Source: Bilabrum cf. latius (lineage: Eukaryota; Bigyra: Bicosoecida; Bigyra; Bicosoecida). Taken from it: a DNA stretch of 64,000 bases. Position 1 is the first letter of the stretch. The number at the start of each line of letters is the position of its first letter. A program made the translations under genes and the position numbers. The DNA lies in contig OZ237775.1 of assembly GCA_965178125.1 (NCBI GenBank), positions 124,001 to 188,000 of the forward strand, written 5' to 3'. Under the pieces are notes generated by a model. The model saw only the letters and a program-made list of their open reading frames with translations, had not been told where the DNA came from and did not search any database. Of the stretch, positions 34,301 to 45,262 are shown piece by piece.

Positions 34301-36885
34301 GTGGCATTTTGTTGGTGTGTGAGCAAGACGACGATGCGACCCATTCGGTGGGCGGAGTGCAAGTAGGGCTGGCAGGGGAGAGGAGCTCTGCTGACGGGCC
34401 AACCGACGGGTATTCGGCGGGTGTCTTGCGGGTGCGGCTGGAGTCGGACGACGATGACGACGAATGGGGATACGTGTGCCCGAACGGGTTTAGTTCAGCA
34501 TCGGCGCAGCGCGTGTGCGAGGCATTGGGCTTCGGCACCAACAGCAGCACGGTCTCCTTTGGCAACTATACGAGCGACGAGGAAACCGAGTACCCTGTGG
34601 AAGTGTTTTCGTGTCTTCACGATGGACCGTGCGCGTTCAATCTTGCAGACATCACCGATGGAGATGTACTCCCGTGCAGCGAGCAGGAGAGGGTCTGGGT
34701 GGACTGCGGGCGGTACCACCGGGGATCGATGGGCCCGCTGCCGAGATCCTTCGCTCCACCCACGGATTAGACAGGGCCAGGGCTGTCTGCCCTCCTGGGA
34801 ATTTCGGGTTTGAACTTCCGATTCACCGCCATCGGCAAAGCTCCCAGGCCGTATTTGAAACCAGAGTACAGGTTCCAGGTGTTCGAGGTGCAAGCGAGCA
34901 GCGGGTCCTGGCGCGCGGCGTGCGGATACTGGGACGATCACGAAGCCGAGCACATCTGCACCGCCATGGGGGAGCCTGGCAAGGAGCTGTACCTGGAATC
35001 ACTGACCAAATCCAGGTGGCAAGACCTGGATCCAGTGCGGCTGTCCGTCGATTGCGAGCAGGGTTTCACTCGCGGTGACGACGATGAAAATTCCAATCCA
35101 GCCAGAGCTTGCACTGCGAGCGTGGGTAGTTCCGCCTCCTGTTCTCCGCAGACGGGCGCCTGTGTAGAGCGGCAGTGGTCCGACGACGAGTACATATGGG
35201 AGAATAGCGTGAAGGCGGCGAGGCGGCTTGCGATCTAGTGCGACGCGTCGGCCATCGTGGCGATTTGCTTCAGTGGACTCGGGGTGGTGCTTGGTTCGAT
35301 CGCTGCCGTGTCACTGGAGGCGGAAGAGAAGGCACGAGCCGGGTGCGGCTATTTCGCCCCGTTGCAGGCTTTGGGTACGCTGATGTCCATCATCGTGATT
35401 AGTGCTGAGCTCGTGTCAGCAAAGCGCTTCACAGACGAGGACGACTACGACTCGATTCAGATGCTCGGCATTATTTGCCTGGCGGGGCTGGCTGCCAGCG
35501 TGTTCATCAACGTGGCCTCCTCCTGTATCGTGTGCTGCTCCGAGCCCGTGATCAACACCGTGCTCAACATGCAGGGCGGCTGGGCGAGTGCGACAAGGCC
35601 GGACCAAGAGGGAGCTGGTTAGCCTCGGGCTTCCACTGCCAGGTAGGACGATGCTGCATCCATGGGCACCATGCTGACCCCATGTTGCATATGCTGCGTG
35701 GAGAACCGGGTCTGTCTCGCTACTCCGCGCATTTCTGACGACTGTGACTGGTGCGGGCCGCCGATTGTGCCGGCTTCTGACGGAGACAGCCGAGACGCGC
35801 TGCATGCCTTCGTGTACAGGGCAGCGACACTGCGTCTGTGCCTGTTCGAGGGGCCTGTGCTGGCGATGCTGATTCGGGTGCGAACCACGCTCGGCGGGTG
35901 GCTGTGCCTAGATGCAGCCATCGTTCTGCTCTGCATTCACGCGGTGTGCACGCTGGCTCGGCTGGGTCTCTGGTGGAACTTGACCCACCCCGAGAGTAGG
36001 CTGGGATACCAACTCTCGGCGGATGTGGCGGGGTGTCTGGGGCGGCGAAAACCGCCGCGACCGCCCGCGTTGGAGCTGCATCGGAGATCAGGGCGTGGGG
36101 CTGGGGCCAGGGCGCAAGGCGGTGAGGAGCGGCTGGGCCGCAGGAACGGGAACAGCTCGGGTGGATCGCAGGATGGATCGGTTTATCCCGGCCTGATGCA
36201 GGCCGCCCCTGTTGCCAGCGCGCCACCGATTGCCAGCAGCAGCATGGGCGCACCTGTGGCTCCTTACCCTTCAAGCACTAGTGGCATGCTTGGCTTCGGG
36301 CATCAGGTCCGGGTCACGAACCCCATGAGTCAGGCACGCATGCGCGGGTAGGCAGCCGGGTCAGCGCATGGTGACTCGCCGGGCAAGCAAGAAGAGGACA
36401 TCTCTGTTGCGAAGAAGATGGCAGCAGCAGCAGCGGGGGTGGGGGCAGGCAAAGGTCTAGACAGCAAGGGCACGTCTGCAGGCGGAGTGGCAGCGTACCC
36501 GGTACAGGGTGCATCTCACGATGGTGACAAGAGCGCTGCTGCTGCTGGAGGCGTGGCTCCGTACCCCGGGGGCGCATCCAGCTCCAACCCATACGGCTCA
36601 ATGAACCCCGCCCTTACCCCCGCTCCTGCCGCCGCACCCAGCGCCCCCGCCTGGTCTCCGCATGGAGGCATGGGCCCGGTACCAGATGCACAGGCGGGGG
36701 CTTGGAATGCGGGATACGGTGAGACGTACGGGAGGGCGCCGGGAGTGGCTAGCGGGGCAGGGGCGGGGCCCGCGGGGGGCTACTATGGGGGGGGTGTAGG
36801 TGCTGCACCCAGCTTTGGCGGGGGTGGGAGTGGAGGGAGTGGGGGCACCGCGGGATACCCGTCGTCGACGGGCACGATTGTTTGA
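31399..36885 (+). CDS. Large SRCR-like receptor protein with C-terminal membrane region (paralogue 2)
   Basis: A single exon of 1828 residues, eleven sense TAGs and TGA at 36883. It has a signal peptide (MHVWYSLLLVFNLAAGQ), then more SRCR-like modules than paralogue 1: GLFGLVCSDTFSWPCARAAC, WTPVCEMGFSSSAASTLC, ACDYGFGQYEASVACRQMFGYAGG and later ones. An NGT-rich stretch (about 32500-32592) supplies many N-glycosylation sequons. The segment around 33455-33530 is nearly identical to paralogue 1 (CPSNATSGALCTYTQDGICT). The C-terminal part repeats the plan of paralogue 1: hydrophobic helices (AIVAICFSGLGVVLGSIAAV, ALGTLMSIIVISAELVS, IICLAGLAASVFINVASS), a CCICC/CxWC segment, then a Gly/Pro/Tyr tail. 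In the GFG-TAG-YEASVAC segment the TAG reads as Gln. It probably arose by tandem duplication with repeat gain. Confidence 0.86.
32500..32592 (+). repeat. Short tandem repeat encoding NGTSNGTAPGT units
   Basis: Near-identical copies of 'acttccaatgggacagcc' and 'ccgggcaccgacggt' encode NGT sequons in SRCR paralogue 2, and so predict a heavily N-glycosylated linker. Confidence 0.8.
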
Positions 36886-36949
36886 ATGACTGCACTGCTA
36901 CCAGAAAAAAAAGATATTCTGCTAATTGAAATCCAGTGGCATATCAAGA

Positions 36950-38149
36950 ATGGCAAACCGGAACCGAAAGTGGTTCTCTTCCTTGCTTCAATTTGCTTTC
37001 ACCGCCGCTACTTGGACGGTCATGAAGACAACATATGCTTTATTTGGCATAGTAGGTGCACATCTTGCGTTGACTAACGCGACCGGTCCGCCTTTTTACC
37101 CCACGGGCCCGTTCACGTTCCCGAACGGCACCCGCAACAAATGGATGTGGCCCTTCACGCCCGATTCGATTTGGAACACGCCAATCGGATCAGAAGCAAA
37201 GTATGTAGACAGCGGGTTTACGTCAACAGCGCACGTTTCGGCAGATCCTAGCTGGCTGGTAGCGACTGCGCCATCCGATCCAAAGGTTCCGTGGCACAAA
37301 ATTGGCTCCTGGACGCACCGTTGCAATTTGTCGGCCGAATACTTCGGAATGATCTCATTTCCTCAGTCTGTAGTGATACCAGATGCGTCTGCGCACAACA
37401 CTCCCAACAACCAGGCTGCGGTGGTGCAACCGGACGGCCACACGATGATCTAGACGAATCCCATCGCACGCTGCCAGTCGGGCGGGCCGGTCTTCGGGTA
37501 CCTTACCCCTGGTGAGCACAAGTGGAACGGATCGTCCTTCGGAAATTTGTCCAGCCTGTACGGGCCCGGGCTGCACGGCGGCTGCGGCGCGACTGGCCTC
37601 TCCTCGCTGGGAGGCGCTCTGCGACTGGGCGAGCTGGACGAGCTGGGGACAGCGACGGGCCCGATCAACCACACCTTGCGGCTTGAGGTGTGGGCGCACC
37701 AGTGGCTGGACCCGGTCCCCTGCTTCCGGTGGCCCGCTCTCCGGTGCGACGGGTACGCCAAGGACCCCAGCAGCAAGAACGCCTACAACGGGAGCAACCC
37801 CGCGCTGGTGATGGGGTCACTGCTGGCCGTACCCCCTGGTGATTTGGGGTCACTCATGGGGCGGCTTCAGACGCACCCAGCGAGGAAGATGGCCCAGGCC
37901 CTCGCCGATTATGGCGGGCTGATCACCGATGACACTGCCTGGGACGACTTCCAGTTCGGCGTGGAGGCCGGCATGCCTGAGGCGTTCCAGGCCAGGTACA
38001 ACATGAGCATGAGCGGGCACGATGGGCCGTGGTATGATGACCTGCAGTCGATCTTTTCCAGCCTTAAGGTGGTGGACAACAACAGGCAGCAATCCCCCAG
38101 TGGAGGGGGCGAGCCACGCAGGCCCCGTGCGCCGCCGATCGGGAACTGA
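36950..38149 (+). CDS. Secreted or anchored protein of unknown function with SIWNTPIG motif
   Basis: A single exon of 399 residues, sense TAG at 37451 and TGA at 38147. An in-frame TAA just upstream (36923) supports the Met at 36950. The first 45 residues carry a basic start and hydrophobic stretches (FSSLLQFAFTAATW, YALFGIVGAHLAL), as in a signal anchor. The body contains TPDSIWNTPIGSEA, NNQAAVVQPDGHTMI-Gln-TNPIARC and FGNLSSLYGPGLHGGCGA. I recall similar strings from secreted bacterial proteins of the polysaccharide-active type but cannot name a family, so the function is open. The TAG falls where HTMIQTNPIARC is natural. It sits among surface and glycan genes, so an extracellular or Golgi role is plausible inference. 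Confidence 0.8.
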
Positions 38150-38993
38150 TTCATTGCGAGGGAGGTAGTATGGTGTGGGAATGTGTATGTTATCTAGTCC
38201 TATACGCTTGGGGTTGCGTCCTCGTTGCTATCTCCGTAGTGGGTCCAACTACCGCGATCACTTCTAGATATGTCTCATTCTAGTCCTTCCAGCCAGTGTT
38301 TTGCATGCCGCCGCGCTTGGCGGCGTGACTTGCACGCCTTTACGAAGGCGGCTTCAATGATGCTGTTCGCGACTGGCATTGAAGCCCTTGGGTTGTCTTC
38401 TGACCCCATGTGAAGTGGCTCAACAAGGGCGGGCACGGCCAGCGGGGCATTATCCCGCTGTTTTCGTCTTTAGCATACATTACTGGCTGTTATTGATGTC
38501 CTGTGCCGTTGTGTGGTACAGCGAACGATCGAACGAACGAATCTTGATTTTCGAGCAATGATCTAAACAAACTGCTGCGACCAACGACATCGCTAGCGCC
38601 GGCTGCGACCCCCGGCATGCGACAACAGCTCTCCATTCCCGCTACCCAGCCGCCACCCACGCCCATCTTTAGACTTTTGGGTGGCGGGCTTATGACGTTT
38701 CCCTCTTGTTCCAACCAATATCAGATGATGAGACATTCCCTTTGGCCATGCCCACCCACAAGGCAACAAAACAAGATAATCCTTCCAGGTTCAAGAGAGT
38801 TTGAAAGAAGGGTTGAGGTCCTCCACGGAACCTCCGATCAGAGCCTAAGTTTCGGCAGCAACAGCAAGGCAGCGGCTTCGTTGCTATTGGCTCCAGCGGC
38901 AGGTACAGTCCGAGGTGACGAGTGGCCTTGACAAGCAGATTGACTGACCCTCGGTGTCTAACGTATCGGGCAAGTTTGTCCGAAGGAGTGTGC
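38150..38993. other. Intergenic region before the GT61 gene
   Basis: About 840 bp, less GC-rich. No supported gene is seen on either strand. One GTGACGAGTG copy lies at 38915, close to the start of the next gene. Confidence 0.55.
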
Positions 38994-41129
38994 ATGTCAC
39001 GTAGTCGAGCAGGGAATGGCGGGTCCCTTGGGTGGCTTTCTCTTGCGATTCTTGCGGCGGTCTCCTTTGGAATCACACTGTTCGTTGCAACGCATAGCTT
39101 CAGTAGACCGAATGCATCCGGTCCAATCTTCACAAAACAAAATTCGGTGATATCTTACGTTGCTGGCAGTGCTGCTACGGACGCAGAGCTCGAAAAAGCG
39201 CACGAAGAAATCGAGAGGTTGAAACACTAGCTGGCCTCGGCCCGGCAAACTGCCGCTGAAGCCGCTGGCCTGCTCCGAGCCAGACAGAAGAAAGATAAGG
39301 CCGATCCGCAAGTTGAGCTTCCAGATATCCCAGCAGAGAGCAAGGTACCGGCGCTGCCTATGAAGCCTAGCAAAGTGGGATCCGAAGCACCAGCCGAGCG
39401 GAGCCAATCCATTGAGTCGCCCCAGGTGGCTTAGAGAGCCCAAGAGACCTAGGCTGCACCAACACAGGATAGCACGCAAATGCCTTTACCTGTTGCATCC
39501 AGCGCAGTGCCGCTCGCCTTGATGGATCCGCGGCTGCCTCCGGTGGGAGGGCCCCCCTAGCCAGGCATCTGCTGGAAGGGCTTCGATTTTGGTTTCATCA
39601 GGGAGTGGACGGGCCCGCAGCATACCAAGCACATGTGCAACACTCGGCCGCAGGGAGACGCACGCCTCACGTGCTACTCGGCAAGGCATGCTCACCTCTC
39701 GCAGCCCGCAGCTCCCCACGCCATGTGTACCTTAGACGGCGGCGGATGGCTCGACTTCACGAAGATGGCCCCGGCACAGTGCCCCGCCAGCAGACCCGGC
39801 TGGAAATGTGACGGGTAGCCCGTGTACCACCGCTTCACCAAAGGCTTCATCAGCAGCCGATGCGAGCCCACGCCAGAGAACAACCCCGTGCAGCACCTGT
39901 CCCAGGATCACCTCAGGGACATGTTCAAGGCCTTCCAGCCACTGGGTGCGACACAAGGCGAGGCGCCCCCGAGCGATGCATGGGGCCTGCCCTCTGGCCC
40001 CTTGGCTTTGTCTCCATATGGTACAGGGGACTAGAGCCCAACCGCTGCCTCTGGCGATGGCAATGGCAATGGCAGTGGCAATGGCAATGGCCCGCCGATC
40101 GTGCTCGCAGTCACCAGGGAGCGCGGGGAACACGCGAACCTGTTCCATGCCACGACGGATTTCATCAATGCGTTCATCGCACTGCATGGCATGGGTGTCA
40201 TGGACGGGGAGCAGGGCAGGATTGCGGAACAGCGAGAGGCAGTCACCGGCAAGGTGGGCGTGCTGCTCCTAGACGAGCAGGCGGAGGGCCCATTCGACGT
40301 GGTATGGGAGAGAGTGTTCGCACCTCGTTGGGGGGTCAGGAGGCCCTCAGTGTTCAAGCCGGCGGGGGAGGCGGGTGGCCTGCCGCAGTCCGGGGTGGGC
40401 CAGCACGAGAAAGTGCCGGAGGCGGCAAAGCCAATGCGCGGTCCTTAGTTGTCTGCCGATCGTGTCCTGTTTGTGGCACCGGGCTATGCCTCCGCGTTCT
40501 TTCACTAGAACAAGGGGAATGCTCTGTGCCGCGAGCCGGTGAGGATGTACAGGGCATACAGGTCCTTCTTCCTGGCCGGGTTGGGCGTGCAGGAGCCCAG
40601 GCCTGATCCTAGTGCGCCTTTGAAGGTGCTGTTCGTGTCCCGTAGGCCGTACAACAAGTTTGTGGAGCATTCGTCCGTGGGTCGGCAGATATCTAACGAG
40701 GACGAGGTGCTGGCCAAGCTGGGTCACGATGGTGGAAGGACGGTGTTCGGGACGAGCGGGGCGGTCGTGGAGAGAGTGGATTTCGTGCATTTTACGTACG
40801 AGCAGCAGGTGCAAAAGGTGGCTGAGACGGACGTGCTGGTGGGCATGCACGGTGCGGCTCTCACTCACTCTTTGCTGCTGCCTCCATGGGGCGGTGTGCT
40901 CGAGTTCTGGCCCAAGCAGAAGGACATGTGGCGATGCTTCGAGCACATGACCGAGCTGGCCTCTGGCAACTACGCAAGGTGGGCCAACTCAGACCCCCGC
41001 AAGTTCCGCAGTGACTACTAGGGTGACTACACGGAAGTAGATGTGGTAGGGATGGCGTTGGAGGCCTCAAGGCTGGCCGAAAGGGTCGTCGGATCCAGAC
41101 AGACCTTCGCAGAACTGGACGGCGACTGA
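38994..41129 (+). CDS. Type II membrane glycosyltransferase, GT61 / EOGT-like
   Basis: A single exon of 711 residues, nine sense TAGs and TGA at 41127. A short cytoplasmic start (MSRSRAGNGGS) and a signal anchor (WLSLAILAAVSFGITLFV) give type II Golgi/ER topology, followed by a Glu/Lys/Ala stalk. The catalytic part shows NLFHATTDFINAFIALH, FDVVWERVFAP, KVLFVSRRPYNK, and DVLVGMHGAALTHSLLLPPW, which matches the GMHGAGLTH signature of the DUF563/GT61 family, including EGF-domain O-GlcNAc transferase and plant xylosyltransferases. Such enzymes add GlcNAc or xylose to secreted proteins or glycans. The donor sugar cannot be told from sequence. Gly/Asn repeats (40056-40092) interrupt the domain. SRCR proteins encoded next door could be substrates, which is only inference. 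Confidence 0.88.
40056..40092 (+). repeat. Six-base repeat (ggcaat)n, coding
   Basis: About six copies of ggcaat/ggcagt encode Gly-Asn/Gly-Ser in a loop of the GT61 enzyme. Confidence 0.75.
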
Positions 41130-41499
41130 TATGGATAGCACTGCAATACGAATTCATAGCCTTCCAAGGTATTACCCGCAAAGGTGTACTTACAAGAAGT
41201 TCATGAATAATCCCGAAAAGAATCGATCCGGATATAGCCTAGGCCTAGGCCTACCCGGTATTCGGATTCCGGATCACTGACGCAGAGAGATAGATACCAT
41301 TTTAATCCACGGATTCATCAAAGGCAAGTCTTCGAATTGAATAGTACCGGGGTACGTCACTTTGGTGACTGCCGAAAACAAATCAAAGCAGCGCTGCCCC
41401 GCACACAAGACATGGCGACAGCGGTTGACCGGCGGCCAACCCCCGCTACTCAGATTTCGGATCGCATACTCGTGGCGTTGGCGTCCGGCACGACCACAC
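41130..41499. other. Convergent intergenic region (GT61 / GH3 B)
   Basis: 370 bp between two 3' ends. It holds a short palindromic run cctaggcctaggcctacc at about 41239. No gene is seen. Confidence 0.5.
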
Positions 41500-44400
41500 T
41501 TACAGCCCTGCTTCGTACCTACGCCTCGCCTCCGCCACCGAGAACACGGTCGCCCCCGTGCCCTTGCCCACCTCGATCCCGGCCCGCAGCCCCTCGATCT
41601 GCACCTCGTACGAGCCCTCGCGCACCGCCAGCTCGCCATCCTCGTCTGCACTGGCCAACACAGAGGCGGGGATGGTCAGGTGCAGCACTTGCGACTTGCC
41701 AGGGGCCAGCACGACCGTGCGATCGAAGTCGAATAGCTCTTTGCGGGCACCGGACACCCGCAGCCCCTCCCCCCCTGTTGGGGTCACGAAACCAAGCACG
41801 CTCCACGCCCCCGCCACAGAGCCAGTGTTGGTCACAGTCACCGTGTACGACATGTCCTACACACCGCTGGCCACACCGGTCCCCGCCACAGCCATAGGTG
41901 TAGCCCCAACCCCGGAGGCCCATTGCACGTCGAAGGTGGTGTAGGACAGGCCGTCCCCGAATTCCCACATGGCCCCGTCTTCGGGCCCGTAGAACATGTA
42001 CGTCAGCCCGGGCACGTCATCGTGCGGCTTGATGCTCATGTCGAACATGGATCGCTTGCTGGTGATGTCGCTCGCGTACCAGGTGGTGGTCACTCGCCCG
42101 CTCGGGTTGGTCTGCCCCAGCAGCACCTCAGCGATGGCGTCCCCTCCGAGCTCCCCGGGGTAGTGCGCGTCCACGATAGCAGGCACATTGGCTTTGACCC
42201 ATGAATCCCCCAGCACCCCGCCGTGGATGTAGACCACCACCAGCGGCTTGGACCCCGCCGCCTGCGACACCTGCTGCAGTAGCTCCAGCTGGTGACCCGG
42301 CAGGTCGATGGACGTCCTGTCATGACCCTCTCTCTCCTGGCCCTGGTCCAGCCCGAGGAACACAATTACGGCATCAGCGGACTTTGCAGCTGATACTGCC
42401 TGGCTGAAACCGTCAGTACTACCGCACCCGACATCGCAGCCCTGCGCGTACTGGATCGATGCTTGGGGCAGCGCACCCTGCATAGCAAGCAGAGGGGTAT
42501 GCGAGTTCACGAGCACGTTGGTGCCGTGGTAGTTGGATAGCATGTCCTGGGATGCGTTTGCATGCGGGCCGATCATGGCAATAGAGGACAGCTTGGTCGC
42601 GTCCAGTGGCAGCACCCCGCCCTGGTTCTGGAGCAGGATGATGCCCTGCCGCGCCGCGTCAAGGGCCAGCTCTCGGTGGGCGGGCGTGTCCACGACCTCT
42701 GGCCCCAGCTGCCGGTAGGGGTTTCTCTCGGGCGGGTCCATCGCACCCAGTCGGATCACCTGCCGGAGGAAATTGCGGATGGCCGTCTGCAGCGCGGGAG
42801 TGGTCACATTGCCGTCTTCGACAGCCTGCGGAGGACGGCAAGGATAGTTCGAGATTAGCGGAAAATACATTATGGAGCGATTCTATGTATTCCAGTACTG
42901 CAGATGGGTGGTCAATATGCACTGTTATTGACAAACCAGCCTGACCTCACATTGACTAGGTTATCCAGGTAATATTTCCCGCAATCCACATCAGTGCCAC
43001 CCTCCTCGATGCCTGCCTTGACCGTGGCGCTGGGGGTGTCCGTGTAGTGGTGATTGTCAATGATGTTGCTGATGGCGCCGCAGCTGCGACAGTAAGGGAA
43101 GGGCAGACAGGAGCAAAGTGCAAGAAGGTGTGCCGGGCTTCAGCTGGATCAGTGGCACAAGATTCACCAAGGCAAACGGCGAAAGCACATAGCTGCAGGT
43201 AGACTCACTCGGACGTGATGAATCCGTTGAAGCCCCACTCTCCTCGGATGATGCCGTTGTTGAAGAACCCGTTCGCGCACGAAGGGATGCCGGTGGTCGC
43301 GTGGGTCTGGTTGCGCACCGTCACTGCGTTGTAGCTGCACATGGTGCTCTGCGCCTGCCCACGCTCGAATGCAGACCGGAACGCGGGCCAGAAATACTCC
43401 ACCAGTTCGCCGTATGTCACGATGGCGTTGAAGTCGTGTCTTGTACTGCCGTTCCAATTCTCGAGATCGTAGGCGGAGAAGTGCTTGGGTGTTGCCACCA
43501 CCCGGATGTAGTCCTCGTCATCAATCCCCTGCAGCCCGGTGACGTACTCAAAAGCATACTCCGAGTTGAGCACTGGGTCCTCCCCGGGCACCTCCTGTCC
43601 CCTGCCCCAGCGCGGGTCACGGAACAGGTTGATATCGGGAGCCCAGGCCAGCCCAGTGCCCCAAGGGCCCTGGTTGCCCAGCGATCGGGCTTCGTACGAG
43701 ATGGCAGTCGCCATGGACCTCCACAGGGTGCGGTTGAACGTGGCCCCTGTGACGAGTGCGTGCGGGAAGGAGGTGGGGCACCCGGTGGAATCGGGACCAG
43801 AGGCCGCGCCACAGCCGCACAGCGGGCCGTGAAGCGCCTCTGCAAACTTCATATCAGGCACGCCCAGCAGCGCAGCTCCGCTTGAGTGATACCCCTGCAG
43901 CATCCCTGCGGCCTGCTGCGGGGTGACCCTGGGCACGAGATCGTCCAGCCGCTGCTCGGTCGGCAAGTCCGGGTTGCAGTACGGGCGGTCCGGGAAATTG
44001 CTGCAGTTGAAGTTTGAGCCGCCATCCATGCAGATGGAGGAATTAGATGCGGTTGCAACCTTACCAGTGGACGCTTCATAGTTCCATTTCTGTGTATCCT
44101 TCCCGTTGCACGGGTTCAAGACGACTGGAGTCCCGGCAGCCACAACTCCAGAAATGTCCAAGCAGTGGCCGTTCATCTTGGACACGATATTCTGCGTCGA
44201 TGCGCTGTAGTTCCACTGCTGGTTCCAGGCGGTGTTGGTAAGAGTGTACAGGTGGACCTCTGCGCCGGTATCGTTAGACCACTCGTTGACGTCCAGTGTG
44301 AGTTGCGGATCGGTGCCTTCCAAGAGAAAACGAGAATTCGGGTACCTGCGGGCATGAAAAGGGGTCAGCACTAGACAGAGTCAATCTATTATTGTATTTC

Positions 44401-44590
44401 TTGTCATGTATCTGAACCGTATCAGGTATTGCCTGAGGCGTCATCCTAACGCGTCCTGTTGCAGTTGCCATTGCTGAGAAGGCGACGACGATAAGCACTC
44501 AAACAGCTGGACGATATTTCCCTTTGCTGGCGCGGGCTGTTTTGCAAACGTGATTGTACCCAAAGCAATGATGGCCACCAAACATTGCAT
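41500..44590 (-). CDS. Secreted glycoside hydrolase family 3 enzyme with ricin-type lectin domain (copy B)
   Basis: Minus strand, exons 44590-44451, 44345-43209, 43083-42951 and 42825-41500, sense TAG at 41857-41859 and TAA end at 41500. Domain order is as in copy A: signal peptide (MQCLVAIIALGTITFA), beta-trefoil lectin (QQWQLQ), GH3 barrel with DPRWGRGQEVPGEDP, nucleophile in ITSDCGAIS, second GH3 domain and FnIII-like end. At 44507-44509 it has CAG (NIVQLFECL) exactly where copy A has TAG (DGI-TAG-LFVCL), direct evidence that TAG is Gln. Exons 2 and 4 and intron 2 are nearly identical to copy A, while exon 1, exon 3 and intron 3 have diverged. The C-terminus is two residues shorter. It uses TAA, showing that TAA remains a stop in this code. 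Confidence 0.92.
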
Positions 44591-45262
44591 GATGCAAGGA
44601 TGTGCGATGGTTTTGCGTAAGATCGGCGGCGTATTCTGGTTTTCGTTTCAACGTAAGGTGCTATTCGAAACAGTCGCTCGACGGAGCCTCGACCCGACCA
44701 GCGACGCTGGTCGTGACGATCAGGTCGTCGTACGGTCTGTACCACGCATAGTGCCGCAGCGGGGGTTTCTTAGTAGCACCACGCAGACGACAATTCCACA
44801 CTTTGCCAGTTTTCGATCGGAAGGAAGGGGTGCTTTGCAGGCACTACAGGGTGACCACGCCCTTTGCGGACAGACACAAGGTATACATATAAAGTGTCGA
44901 CTTGTTGAAGAGTGGAGAAAAATAATCGGACACTGCCCGCGTGGCCGCCAACGGCCCGGGCCGCCCGGCAAACCACGGCACTGCAATGGGATGATTCCAG
45001 TCCACCGACGGGTCAGTCTTCTGAATTCGCATAGGCTCTTGCGTAGTTGACAATATAGTAGTAGCTGAGTACGACTATTAAATTTAAGATATCAAACAAA
45101 TTGTTGGGCTGTGATGCAGTTCATCGAAGCGGTGTATAGCCTGATTGGCTGCTCCCTGATAGTGGACCGCCATTGACGGCGCATCTCTCCACGAAAGCCA
45201 GATATAGGAGCGTGGAAGAGCACCAACGCATTCCTATTCACTGAACTACTTTGGTATCTGCA
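44591..45262. other. Divergent intergenic region (GH3 B / giant kinase)
   Basis: 672 bp between two divergent starts, probably holding both promoters. A-rich stretches lie near 45050-45100. No recognisable gene or defined element is seen. Confidence 0.5.
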
